Source of the DNA: Sphingobacterium sp.
Lineage (GTDB): Bacteria > Bacteroidota > Bacteroidia > Sphingobacteriales > Sphingobacteriaceae
Assembly: GCA_031277715.1 (NCBI GenBank)
Contig: JAITLW010000013.1
Span: forward strand, 1 to 32,724
Direction of reading: 5' to 3'
Length of the DNA stretch: 32,724 nucleotides
In this document: one piece after another, positions 15,956 through 24,147 of the stretch
Layout: each line of letters starts with the position of its first letter
Numbering within the stretch: the stretch's first letter is position 1
The notes under the pieces: model-generated
Database searches by the model: none
The model's input: only the letters and a program-made list of their open reading frames with translations
What the model was told of the DNA's origin: nothing
Program-made: the position numbers and the translations under genes

Positions 15956-16573
15956 CTAGAGTTCGTCTTTTTTTAACTCGTCAAGCACAGCTTTGATCTG
16001 TTTGGTATAAGGGCTATAGAAGTATCTCGTCCAGGCTACTATCGCCAAAGGGATAAGAAATAAAGTGATTACTATAACCAGTAGGAGAGATTGTTTGCTG
16101 GAGTCGGGTATGACATTGAGGTTTTTGCCTTGTTCAATGAGACGGCTATAGGTATATACGGAAGTCCAGACGAGTAGAAATGGGATAAGGAGAAAACCAA
16201 AGGAATGATAACGCTCAATGTTGAGCTTGAACTCGTAATATATTTCGCTAAGGTTGTCTTTGGTGTCATTTGTATAATGGCTGACGCGCTGGTAGAACTG
16301 GCGGAATATATTTAAGTAATATATAGAGACAAGCACGACTATAGCGTAGCTGGTATAGTATATCAAGTAGGTGTCTGAGGCAAGAGCAAATAGTTGTGGA
16401 GCAAATGCCATGAAGATAATAGCCACGATCTGCATATAGCCTTCATTTTTCATGTTGCGTTTGAGTTTATCCAGGGGGTGTTGTGCTTTACGTAACTGTT
16501 TGATATGTTCTGGAATATGTACTTCCTGTGTGGGGTCAGCATTCCACGTCGATTTTAGTTCTTCAAAATTCAT
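15956..16573 (-). CDS. Four-helix membrane protein cotranscribed with the ECF sigma factor; possible anti-sigma factor
   Basis: This 205-residue protein starts at the ATG at 16573; a TTG two codons upstream is less likely. An acidic and basic cytosolic N-terminus of about 45 residues (MNFEELKSTWNADP) is followed by four probable membrane helices (about 46-66, 69-90, 125-143, 161-182) and a charged tail (LDELKKDEL). The start codon lies inside the last codons of the sigma-factor gene, with an 11-base overlap (ATGAATTTTGA), so the two are translationally coupled. Partners of ECF sigma factors in this position are often membrane anti-sigma factors with a cytosolic N-terminal sigma-binding part, which fits the topology. 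There is no zinc-binding HxxxCxxC motif and no FecR domain. The role is inference from position. Confidence 0.72.
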   Translation of the reverse strand: MNFEELKSTWNADPTQEVHIPEHIKQLRKAQHPLDKLKRNMKNEGYMQIVAIIFMAFAPQLFALASDTYLIYYTSYAIVVLVSIYYLNIFRQFYQRVSHYTNDTKDNLSEIYYEFKLNIERYHSFGFLLIPFLLVWTSVYTYSRLIEQGKNLNVIPDSSKQSLLLVIVITLFLIPLAIVAWTRYFYSPYTKQIKAVLDELKKDEL

Positions 16574-17069
16574 GATCAAGTTTCTTTATAATGTTTTGCA
16601 ATTTTTCCTTTGTACGATTCAGTTTTACCCTAACATTGCCCTCACTGATTCCTAATAGGGTTCCTGTATCTCGGTGTGAAAGGCCTTCCATGAAATAGAA
16701 GATGAGGGCCTTTTCGATTTTATTGAGTTGCTGAGCAGCAAAATAAAAGAGTTCGAGCTGTTTCTCCTTATCGGTGTTATAGGGCTCATGTTCGGGCTCA
16801 TGAGCGATGTCATAGGCATATCGATCGCTACGACGTTTATCTTTCTTGAAATAGGTAATGGCGGTGTTTATGGATACACGGTACATCCAAGTTGAAAAAG
16901 CGGAATCTCCTTTGAATTTAGAATATGATTTCCAAAGTTGTACGATAATCTCCTGTTGTAGGTCTTCGCGATCTTCCTTACTGTGCATATACATGCGAGC
17001 GACTTTGTGGAGGATGCCTTTATGCTCGTCGATGTGATTCAAGAATAGTTTTTCGTTCAATTGGTTCAC
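16563..17069 (-). CDS. ECF-subfamily RNA polymerase sigma factor
   Basis: This 168-residue sigma-70 family factor has region 2 at about 20-75 (DREDLQQEIIVQLWKSYSKF, then STWMYRVSINTAITYFKK) and region 4 at about 112-163 (LNKIEKALIFYFMEGLSHRD, then the helix-turn-helix ISEGNVRVKLNRTKEKL). There is no region 1.1 or region 3, as in ECF factors. The start is GTG at 17069; a later ATG would cut into region 2. Its stop overlaps the start of a four-helix membrane protein by 11 bases, suggesting a sigma/anti-sigma pair. It is divergent from the GLPGLI gene across 152 bases, so that operon could be a target. The inducing signal is unknown. Confidence 0.93.
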   Translation of the reverse strand: MNQLNEKLFLNHIDEHKGILHKVARMYMHSKEDREDLQQEIIVQLWKSYSKFKGDSAFSTWMYRVSINTAITYFKKDKRRSDRYAYDIAHEPEHEPYNTDKEKQLELFYFAAQQLNKIEKALIFYFMEGLSHRDTGTLLGISEGNVRVKLNRTKEKLQNIIKKLDHEF

Positions 17070-17182
17070 AGCTTTATTGGTTCTTATAATTCATCAAGTT
17101 ATTTTAAATTTATACAGTAAGTCTATGCATTGTAGAATTCGTTACAAGTTTTTTTTATAAAAAAACTATAAAATTTGATATT

Positions 17183-17197
17183 TACGAAATATTCGTA
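17183..17197. promoter_or_regulatory. Inverted repeat before the GLPGLI gene, candidate operator
   Basis: TACGAA-ATA-TTCGTA is a perfect 6-bp inverted repeat with a three-base spacer, ending 24 bases before the start codon. Just upstream is an A/T hairpin (AGTTTTTTT/AAAAAAACT, 17147-17167). Both lie in the divergent region shared with the sigma-factor gene. The binding protein is unknown, and a short AT-rich repeat could be chance. Confidence 0.35.
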
Positions 17198-17221
17198 TAT
17201 TTACTATTAAACCGTAATTAG

Positions 17222-18106
17222 ATGAAAAGAATTCTATTTTTTGGACTGTTGCTCTTTGGGGCTACAAAGTCCTACACTCAAGAAAAGCCTTTGGCTAAGG
17301 TACATTATAACTTTAAGCATATAAATGATACAACCCAACGGGACAAGTTTATCAAAGATGAAGTGGTGACTTATCTGGGCGAGGGGGGCAGTTACTATGC
17401 TAGTTATTCGGGAACGAGAATGCAGGAGGATATGAAAAAACAGATGGATGATCCTGCTTTTGATGGAAGCTTGATTATTTTAAAAAGGACTTCGCCAATC
17501 AGTGAGACGTACATTATTGAACCCGCACAACAGAAAATGACTGAAATTGTGAAGGTGGCCTCCGATGAGTTTGTCTTATCAGGAGTCTACCCAGAGCAGG
17601 ATTGGGAAATTTTGGAGGAGACTAAGGATATCGGTGGATATAGCTGTCAAAAGGCAACAACGGACTTTAAAGGACGCCATTATATGGTATGGTTTACTAC
17701 AGAGATTCCTTTGTCAGCAGGTCCATGGAAGTTGCATGGCTTGCCAGGGTTGATTCTCTCTGCTAAAGATAGCACAGGGGAGGTTGAGTTTGAGTATGCT
17801 GGATTCGACAAGATAGAGGGCGAGACCGGTATTCGGATAGCGCCATCGGAAATGGCTATCGCATCTACGGCATCGGAGGTCGAAAAATTGCAGAAGGCAT
17901 TTCGGGCCAATCCTAGTGCGTATATGAGCGCCCGTAGTTCTGGCGCTACAGCGGCTTCTACTGGAGTTGGGGGCAGATCGTCTTCTGGCAATTTAAATTC
18001 ATCTCCGGCATCAGATATGTCAAAGGTGAAGGCTGTACATGTCAAGAATGACGACAGTTATGTACCGTCTAAAATTACAAATAATCCAATTGAACTGATT
18101 CCATAA
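17222..18106 (+). CDS. GLPGLI family secreted protein
   Basis: This 294-residue protein has a signal peptide (MKRILFFGLLLFGATKSYTQ) and the motif naming the family, HGLPGLIL at 172-179, preceded by the usual WFTTEIP and GPW elements. Cys142, in GGYSCQKAT, is also typical. GLPGLI proteins are found in Bacteroidota, often beside a TonB-type outer-membrane barrel, and have no established biochemical role. That arrangement is seen here: the barrel gene starts three bases after this stop. Residues 235-267 form a Ser/Gly/Ala-rich low-complexity stretch before the normal NNPIELIP ending, which looks like an inserted flexible linker. Export is likely; a periplasmic partner role for the barrel is inference. 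Confidence 0.9.
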   Translation: MKRILFFGLLLFGATKSYTQEKPLAKVHYNFKHINDTTQRDKFIKDEVVTYLGEGGSYYASYSGTRMQEDMKKQMDDPAFDGSLIILKRTSPISETYIIEPAQQKMTEIVKVASDEFVLSGVYPEQDWEILEETKDIGGYSCQKATTDFKGRHYMVWFTTEIPLSAGPWKLHGLPGLILSAKDSTGEVEFEYAGFDKIEGETGIRIAPSEMAIASTASEVEKLQKAFRANPSAYMSARSSGATAASTGVGGRSSSGNLNSSPASDMSKVKAVHVKNDDSYVPSKITNNPIELIP

Positions 18107-18109
18107 TAC

Positions 18110-20779
18110 ATGGATAGAAGGCTTGTTTTTTTTCTTTTTTTTCTGTTGAATGGAGGTGCCGTTATAGCACAGCGATCCACTATCGAAGGGATGTTGGTTG
18201 ATAAGGGTACACAGGATCCCCTGCATGCAATTACTGTACTCCTCAAATCAGGAGACCATAAAGTGATGTCTTTTAAGGCTTCCGATAAGAATGGGAATTT
18301 TGTATTGTCTACGGACAAGGATATAACTGGGGCCTATCTGGAAATAAACCATCTGGGGTACAAAAAGAAATCACTGCCTCCTACTGTCGGGACAAAGATA
18401 AGGATCGAACTGGAGCAATCGATGGTGCGGCTAGAAGATGTGGATATAAAAAGTAGGCCTCGTGTACAGCGGATAGGTGACACTCTGGCCTATAATGTGT
18501 CTTCTTTTGCCAAAGAGGAGGATAGATCTATAGGAGATGTATTGAAGCGTATGCCTGGCGTTGAGGTCTCGGAATCAGGCCAAATCAAGTATCAAGGTAA
18601 GGCCATCTCTAATTTCTATATCGATGGAGATGATTTGCTTGATGACCGTTATGCTATCGGCTCGAAGACTATTCCTCATAAGATGGTGCAGGATGTTCAG
18701 GTATTGAATAATCATGAACATAAGAAGGTGCTTAAAAATAAGCGTTATACCGACGAGGTGGCGCTGAATCTTGTCATTAAAGATGATGCAAAGCTTAAGC
18801 TGACAGGGCAGGTGAAGGTCGGAGGGGGGCTCCCGGAGCAATACGATGCTGAGATGAATGCTATTTTGTTTAATAAAAAACATAAGCTCCTTAATGTATT
18901 GCGCGGGAATAATATTGGTGACGACTTAAGTGGTGCTTTTACGGGCTTCAATAAGCAGACGGTATTGTCTAATATGGGGACTTCGCCAGTAAACAATCTC
19001 TTGGCTCTTGGGACTGTCGGTGGCCCGCCAGTGGATAAGAATAATTATTTTATGAATAACTCGGCTGTACTCGATGCTAACAATCTGATGAATACTAAAA
19101 AAGAGTGGCAGTTGAAATCGAATATTCAACTCTTGGTGGATCGAAATACATTTGAGTATGCTGGCAAGACTTCATTTAATACCAATGGCAATGTGTATAG
19201 CTTTGATGAAAGACAGCTTTCCGTTATCAAGCAATGGATGGGGGCGGTTAGACTCAGTGCGACTAAAAATCAGGAAAATAATTATATAAGTAATGCGCTG
19301 TCGCTGGAGTACCAAAAAGAAAATGGTACCGCCGCAATTTATAGTAATGAGGTGGCTATTGATGTGCTGAGAGACTTTACGGTCAAGGGGTTTTCAAATC
19401 AGTTGGAATATGTGCCAGCACTTAAAAATGGAGATATTATTCAAGCCAATTGGTATATGAATTATGGGAGGAAGCCACAGACATTGGGGCTTTCTCCGGG
19501 TATTTTTCCTGAATTGATGAATGGAGGTAACCCCTACGAGGAGACTAGGCAGCATATAGAGGTGCCCTCATTTTTTACTCGTGCTTCTGTAGGATACCGT
19601 CTGCCGAATAAGAAGGTGGTGCAATATTATAATGCGGGGGTATCGATCGAAGACCAACGATTGAATTCTACTATTGATATAGTCTCAGGAGGACGGCCTC
19701 TGTATGATGCAATAGATTCATCTACTAATAATACAAGTTGGCTCCGTACATCACTGTTTGCTCAAGGGGAGTATGAATGGAAAATAAAACGTTTTTCTTC
19801 CCGTTTGACATTGCCATTGTCGTTGCAACGGACCCATTACGAAGATCCTTATTTTGAATTAAGGCAAACCCAAAATAGAATCCTCTTTAACCCAGCTTTG
19901 CACGCTAAGTATATGGTGGGATTGGGGGATGAGTTGAGCTTTTCCTATCGCCGTGAAAATAGTTTTGGTAACATAGAAGGGGTATACCGAGGGATTATCA
20001 TCCAAAACTATAGAACCTGGGCAAGGAATAGTGGGGGACTTAATGAGAGCCGTAGTAACGATTTTGGATTGAATTATAAGCTTTCGAAGACCATGCAATT
20101 GCTGTTCTTGAATTTTGGATTGAATTATAACCAGTTTATCGCCAGTACCATGTTGTCGAATGTAGTTAATGATGATATAACGCAGACGCAATTGATTTCT
20201 GAAGAGAATAAAGTGAATTCCTACAGAGCGAGCTTTGGTTTGGATAAATATATTTTCCCATTGGCAAGTACGGTAAAGCTTGGGTTTAATTGGACGCTGA
20301 CAGACTATAATCAGTTGTTCAATAATGAGCTGCTGCCGTTTCAGAATATTGGTTATAACCTGCTGCCTTCTGTTGAGACCAAGCTGTGGAAATCTGTGAA
20401 CTTAGCTTATCGAGGGCAGTTATCCTGGAGTACAACCAAGCAGCAAGGTGGTGAAGGGAGATTGAATCGTAATGCTTTTAATATGTCGCAGAGCCTCGGA
20501 TTTCCAATTAGTTTTTATAAGCTCGTGCATCTGAATCTGAGTGCGCGACATTTGTATAGCAGCCAGCCGGGACAAGAAAGTATTAGCTATGTGTTTTTTG
20601 ACACGTTCGCTCGGTATCGACATAAGAAATGGAACACTGATTTTGAATTGAACCTGTCCAATATTGCCAATATTAAAAAGTTTGAAACTTATACGATATC
20701 TGCGAATATGCAGGCGCAGAATAGTTATGAACTGCGTGGACGGATGGCAATTCTGCGGGCAGTGTTTAACTTTAAATAG
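18110..20779 (+). CDS. TonB-dependent-receptor-like outer-membrane beta-barrel protein with carboxypeptidase-regulatory-like domain
   Basis: This 889-residue protein has a signal peptide (cleavage near AVIA-QR; the leader includes two T8 runs coding for Phe-rich sequence), a carboxypeptidase-regulatory-like beta-sandwich (about 23-103), and a plug-like domain (about 110-220) with GDVLKRMPGVEVSESGQIKY and NFYIDGDDLLDDRYAIGSK. The rest is barrel, with many aromatic-rich strands, ending in LRAVFNFK; Lys rather than Phe as last residue is a small departure. It resembles the outer-membrane receptors that accompany GLPGLI proteins rather than SusC, and no susD follows. The first gene of the pair ends three bases before. 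Its substrate is unknown. It converges on ybaK with only five bases between the stops. Confidence 0.88.
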   Translation: MDRRLVFFLFFLLNGGAVIAQRSTIEGMLVDKGTQDPLHAITVLLKSGDHKVMSFKASDKNGNFVLSTDKDITGAYLEINHLGYKKKSLPPTVGTKIRIELEQSMVRLEDVDIKSRPRVQRIGDTLAYNVSSFAKEEDRSIGDVLKRMPGVEVSESGQIKYQGKAISNFYIDGDDLLDDRYAIGSKTIPHKMVQDVQVLNNHEHKKVLKNKRYTDEVALNLVIKDDAKLKLTGQVKVGGGLPEQYDAEMNAILFNKKHKLLNVLRGNNIGDDLSGAFTGFNKQTVLSNMGTSPVNNLLALGTVGGPPVDKNNYFMNNSAVLDANNLMNTKKEWQLKSNIQLLVDRNTFEYAGKTSFNTNGNVYSFDERQLSVIKQWMGAVRLSATKNQENNYISNALSLEYQKENGTAAIYSNEVAIDVLRDFTVKGFSNQLEYVPALKNGDIIQANWYMNYGRKPQTLGLSPGIFPELMNGGNPYEETRQHIEVPSFFTRASVGYRLPNKKVVQYYNAGVSIEDQRLNSTIDIVSGGRPLYDAIDSSTNNTSWLRTSLFAQGEYEWKIKRFSSRLTLPLSLQRTHYEDPYFELRQTQNRILFNPALHAKYMVGLGDELSFSYRRENSFGNIEGVYRGIIIQNYRTWARNSGGLNESRSNDFGLNYKLSKTMQLLFLNFGLNYNQFIASTMLSNVVNDDITQTQLISEENKVNSYRASFGLDKYIFPLASTVKLGFNWTLTDYNQLFNNELLPFQNIGYNLLPSVETKLWKSVNLAYRGQLSWSTTKQQGGEGRLNRNAFNMSQSLGFPISFYKLVHLNLSARHLYSSQPGQESISYVFFDTFARYRHKKWNTDFELNLSNIANIKKFETYTISANMQAQNSYELRGRMAILRAVFNFK

Positions 20780-20784
20780 TTTTT

Positions 20785-21258
20785 TTAGCTAATGAGATCT
20801 ACAAATGCAGCTTTGGTGACGGAGGCTAGATCTGTTGGTTGTAAGATGACCTGCAGGCCGCGTTTTCCGGCACTTACGGAGATTGCCTCCTCAAGTTGCG
20901 CCACCTCTTCTATAAAGGTGGGAAACTCTTTCTTCATACCTATCGGTGAGCACCCGCCACGGATATAACCTGTGATTTGTTGCAAATCTTTCATCGGCAA
21001 CATTTCACAGTTTTTGTTGCCTGAGGCTTTTGCCAGCTTCTTAAAGTCTAAATGGCTGTTTCCCGGAATAATTGCAACGAGATAAGGATCTTGTGTGCCT
21101 CTCAGGACAAGCGTTTTATAGAGGTGTTCAGGTGCTATCCCCATAGATAAAGCGACATGTTCGGCACTGACGTCGTCCTCATCAACTTCATATTCGCGAA
21201 GGGTGTAGTTTATTTTTCCGGTATCTAATAGGCGTACTGCGTTAGTTTTTTGTGCCAT
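20785..21258 (-). CDS. ybaK: Cys-tRNA(Pro) deacylase, YbaK/EbsC type
   Basis: This 157-residue editing enzyme of the YbaK/EbsC family hydrolyses Cys mis-attached to tRNA-Pro. The family marks are present: LYKTLVLRG with the essential Lys (Lys48 here, matching Lys46 of Haemophilus/E. coli proteins), VAIIPGNSHLDFKKLAKASG, GGCSPIGMKK with its Gly-Gly pair, and SAGKRGLQ near the end. The protein is cytosolic and free-standing. Its start is three bases after the stop of the HxlR gene, so it is cotranscribed with that regulator, an unusual partner for a housekeeping editing enzyme. Assignment rests on motif recall and is firm. Confidence 0.95.
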   Translation of the reverse strand: MAQKTNAVRLLDTGKINYTLREYEVDEDDVSAEHVALSMGIAPEHLYKTLVLRGTQDPYLVAIIPGNSHLDFKKLAKASGNKNCEMLPMKDLQQITGYIRGGCSPIGMKKEFPTFIEEVAQLEEAISVSAGKRGLQVILQPTDLASVTKAAFVDLIS

Positions 21259-21261
21259 AAG

Positions 21262-21615
21262 TTAAGCGTTGTATTGTTGACGATTTTGTAAAATCTCCTG
21301 CATATGGAGATCTGCCCATGTTGTAATTGTAGCAATAAGGGGGAGGAACTCTTTGCCTAATTTCGTTAATTGATACTCTACTTTGGGAGGAATGACAGGA
21401 TAGATCTCACGGGAAATGAGACCATCGGCTTCCAGCTTACGAAGCGAGACCGTTAACATTTTTTCTGAAATGTCTCCAATCTGTTTGTGTATTTCATTAA
21501 ACCTCATTTTAGGGTGGTCGCCAAGAACCAATATAACAAGTGTAGTCCACTTGTCGGATAGACGGTCTAGTACATTGCGTACAGGACAACTTTGAGGATC
21601 AGAAAAATCGTTCAT
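21262..21615 (-). CDS. HxlR/QorR family winged-helix transcriptional regulator
   Basis: This 117-residue winged-helix regulator shows the HxlR signature: a conserved N-terminal Cys (Cys10, in SCPVRNVLDRLSDKWT), the recognition part RFNEIHKQIGDISEKMLTVSLRKLEADGLI, and the wing with PPKVEYQLTKLGKEF. Single-Cys members such as YodB and QorR sense diamide, quinones and other electrophiles through that residue. It is divergent from a QorB-like quinone reductase gene, matching the E. coli ytfH/ytfG arrangement, and an inverted repeat lies in the 143 bases between them. Repression of qorB relieved by Cys10 oxidation is a reasonable inference. It is cotranscribed with ybaK. Confidence 0.94.
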   Translation of the reverse strand: MNDFSDPQSCPVRNVLDRLSDKWTTLVILVLGDHPKMRFNEIHKQIGDISEKMLTVSLRKLEADGLISREIYPVIPPKVEYQLTKLGKEFLPLIATITTWADLHMQEILQNRQQYNA

Positions 21616-21701
21616 TTTTTTAAAATTATTGTGCTGATAATCAGTAAAACTAACCTCCGGGTAAGTCGATTACGAAGAGTTAAGTTCTTGTCTATTTGTA
21701 G

Positions 21702-21734
21702 CTTACTTTTTACCTTTGACTTACCAAAAGTAAG
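21702..21734. promoter_or_regulatory. Inverted repeat in the hxlR-qorB divergent promoter, candidate HxlR operator
   Basis: CTTACTTTT (21702-21710) and its exact inverse AAAAGTAAG (21726-21734) are separated by 15 bases. A TTTG at 21715-21718 and TATAAAAT at 21735-21742, 16 bases apart, could be the -33 and -7 promoter elements for qorB, so a protein on this site would block the polymerase. More GTAAGT-like half-sites occur at 21661-21666 and 21720-21725. Confidence 0.55.
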
Positions 21735-21758
21735 TATAAAATTTAAAATATTAAAAAT

Positions 21759-22622
21759 ATGTATTTAATAACAGGAGTTACAGGACATTTAGGAAGCGCA
21801 GCTGCTTCAGCATTTTTAGCGTATGAAAGTGCAGACAAGTTGACTGTTTTGAGCCGGGATAAGGCTAAGGTAAAATCACTAAGCGAAAAAGGAGTGAACG
21901 TCAAGGTTGGAGATTATGATGATTATGCGTCATTGCTAGAAGCCTTTAAAGGAGTTGAAAAGGTACTTTTTGTTTCTTCGAATGATTTGATAAATCGAGA
22001 GACTCATCATAGGAACGTTATCGCCGCTGCTAAAGAAGCTGGAGTAGCGCATTTGGTGTTTACTAGTTTTCAGTATCAATCGACAGCGGTAGATTCCCCA
22101 AATGGGCTTATGCCTGTGTATAAACTTTCGGAAGATTTGTTAAAAGCGAGCGGATTGACCTACACCATACTGCGTAATGGTATATATATGGATATGCTAC
22201 CTGATATAATCGGACCTGGAATCCGTGAGAACAAGGTTTTATTTGCATCGGCAGGTAATACGCCAGTTACCTTTACTTCAAGAGAGGATTTGGCAGAGGC
22301 CGCAGTAAAGGTGTTGTTGAGTAAGGATTTTGATGATAAAACGGTGGATCTAGTGAATGAAAATAGTGTTCGATTTGCTGATATCGCGGCATTTTTGAGT
22401 GCTATTCTTAAGTTGGAAATCAACTATGTAGATGCCTCTGATGAAGATTATCGAAAAGGATTGTCTCTAGCGGGACTACCAGCTATGGTTGTCGATCTTT
22501 TTGCTGGAATTTTAAATAGCATAAAAGTGGGGGAATTTGATAAAAGAGGAGAAGACCTTAGGCATATCCTGGGGAGGGAACCACAACAGGTGAAAGAATT
22601 TCTAACAGCCTACTACGGATAA
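21759..22622 (+). CDS. NAD(P)H-binding atypical SDR, QorB/YtfG-like quinone reductase
   Basis: This 287-residue NmrA-like atypical short-chain dehydrogenase has the nucleotide loop TGVTGHLGSA (5-14) and the familiar order of elements: LTVLSRDKAKVKSL after strand two, a VGDYDDYASL segment, LLFVSS-like strand four (KVLFVSSND), and a substrate-side segment TYTILRNGIYMDML. The length equals that of E. coli YtfG (286), an NAD(P)H:quinone oxidoreductase that does not use a tightly bound flavin. Arrangement opposite an HxlR gene is the same as in ytfG/ytfH loci, supporting the call. Quinone detoxification under electrophile stress is the expected role. A terminator follows ten bases after the stop. 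Confidence 0.87.
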   Translation: MYLITGVTGHLGSAAASAFLAYESADKLTVLSRDKAKVKSLSEKGVNVKVGDYDDYASLLEAFKGVEKVLFVSSNDLINRETHHRNVIAAAKEAGVAHLVFTSFQYQSTAVDSPNGLMPVYKLSEDLLKASGLTYTILRNGIYMDMLPDIIGPGIRENKVLFASAGNTPVTFTSREDLAEAAVKVLLSKDFDDKTVDLVNENSVRFADIAAFLSAILKLEINYVDASDEDYRKGLSLAGLPAMVVDLFAGILNSIKVGEFDKRGEDLRHILGREPQQVKEFLTAYYG

Positions 22623-22629
22623 TGATAGC

Positions 22630-22669
22630 ATGTATCTTATTCCCGAACAGGGATATAAGATACATTTTT
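22630..22669 (+). terminator. Intrinsic terminator after the QorB-like gene
   Basis: ATGTATCTTAT pairs with ATAAGATACAT, and TCCC pairs with GGGA around the loop GAACA, with one unpaired T on the 3' side. A run of five T follows. Confidence 0.85.
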
Positions 22670-22767
22670 ATGCTTCTTAGATTTTGTGTTCTTCGTTTTG
22701 CTCTAAATATAGTTGGGCTATTCCTCGTTTGTGGTATAAAGAGTACCTTTGCCGAAAAAATAAATAT

Positions 22768-24147
22768 ATGCAGTTGCGGAAGAACCTTATTTTAATAATA
22801 GCGTCGGTTGCTACGTTTGTAGAAGCGTTGGATATCGCGATAATTAATCTGACTATCCCTTCTATACAGGAGCAGTTCCATATTGGAGTGGAGCAGGCGC
22901 AGTGGTTGCAAACGTTGTATGTTCTTCTGTTTGGTGGTTTTTTAATCATTGGAGGACGGACGTCTGATCAAAAGGGCCGCAAGAAGGTGTTTTTGTGGGG
23001 AGGCCTGGTATTCATGCTGACTTCACTGGGGGCAGGCCTGTCTACTTCTTTTGAATCATTGGCGGTATTTCGGGCCTTGCAGGGATTGGGAGCTGCCTTT
23101 ATTATGCCGGCATCGTCATCTATTATCACTAATACATTCCGGGAAACACAGGAGCGAAACCGGGCTATAGGTGTTTTTAGTTCTTTTGCAGCCATTGGAT
23201 CTGGCAGTGGATTGTCAATAGGAGGCTTGTTGAGTACTTATTTGAGTTGGCATTGGGTATTTTTGATCAATGTGCCGATTCTAGCAGTAACATTGATTCT
23301 AGCTTACTTTTATATCCCAAAAGATGAAGTAAATACAACGTCGTCCCGGACGGATACATTGTCAGCTGTGCTATTAGTCCTAGGTTTGTTAGGTATAGCC
23401 TATGGCTCACATGAGTTAACAAATTTTGAAGAAAACCCGTTGGTTGTTGTTGGGGCACTTTTGGGAGGCCTAGCTTTGTTGGGAATCGTCATCTATAGGT
23501 TGAAGACCGTCGACGAGCCGTTGATTAAGTTGAGCTTATTTAACCATCCTTCTGTCGTGATATCCAATCTAGTGTTCTTTATTCAGGGAGCTTTTTTTAT
23601 TGGATTCTTGTTTCTTATTTCGTTGATGTTGCAGAGTGATATGGGACATAGTGCCGCAGCAGCGGGATTGATGCTGGTTCCATTTAGTGTGCTGTCGGCA
23701 TTGATTGCAAAATTTGTGCTTCCTTTTGTGTCCAGCCGGTTCAATTCGGCGCAGATGGGCGTATTAGGCTGGTCCTTTATGTTGGGAGGAGCATTGGTTT
23801 TATGGAGCTCGCTTTATTTTGGACATCCACTACCTTTGGTGTTGGTGGGGGCCGCGTGTATCTCAGGGATAGGTATTACTTTTTGTTTTACCAGTATGGC
23901 GGTGCTGAGTATTCGTGATGTAGATCCCGGCAACTATGGAGTGGTATCAAGTCTGACGAGTACGAGTTATTTCTTAGGAGGGGGTATCGGACTGTCATTT
24001 ATGACGGTACTGAATGAGTTGCTTCCTTCAGAATGGGCTGTGGGCAATTTAAGCCTTAGTCTTTTAGCATTGTATGCGTTGGTTAGTGTCATCATATTAT
24101 TATATCTGGCGCGAGGAGAGAAAGGAAGAACTCTTGCGAGTTCATAA
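22768..24147 (+). CDS. MFS transporter, DHA2 (14-helix, EmrB/QacA-type) drug exporter
   Basis: This is a 459-residue inner-membrane proton antiporter. I start it at the ATG at 22768; a longer frame opens at a TTG at 22684 but adds a Cys- and charge-rich stretch alien to the family. Motif D1 appears as LDIAIINLTIPSI near residue 21-33, motif A as GRTSDQKGRKK between helices two and three, and motif C-like GLGAAFIMPASSSIITNTF follows. About fourteen helices can be traced, the length of DHA2 exporters. It could expel hydrophobic compounds or be a multidrug pump; the substrate is unknown. It stands alone between terminators and converges on fsr. No membrane-fusion partner or outer-membrane factor is adjacent. 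Confidence 0.88.
   Translation: MQLRKNLILIIASVATFVEALDIAIINLTIPSIQEQFHIGVEQAQWLQTLYVLLFGGFLIIGGRTSDQKGRKKVFLWGGLVFMLTSLGAGLSTSFESLAVFRALQGLGAAFIMPASSSIITNTFRETQERNRAIGVFSSFAAIGSGSGLSIGGLLSTYLSWHWVFLINVPILAVTLILAYFYIPKDEVNTTSSRTDTLSAVLLVLGLLGIAYGSHELTNFEENPLVVVGALLGGLALLGIVIYRLKTVDEPLIKLSLFNHPSVVISNLVFFIQGAFFIGFLFLISLMLQSDMGHSAAAAGLMLVPFSVLSALIAKFVLPFVSSRFNSAQMGVLGWSFMLGGALVLWSSLYFGHPLPLVLVGAACISGIGITFCFTSMAVLSIRDVDPGNYGVVSSLTSTSYFLGGGIGLSFMTVLNELLPSEWAVGNLSLSLLALYALVSVIILLYLARGEKGRTLASS

Noticed and set aside
22684..22767. Longer DHA2 exporter starting at TTG 22684
   Set aside because: The extra residues are charged and Cys-rich and overlap the spacer after the qorB terminator; the ATG at 22768 gives the family-typical start.
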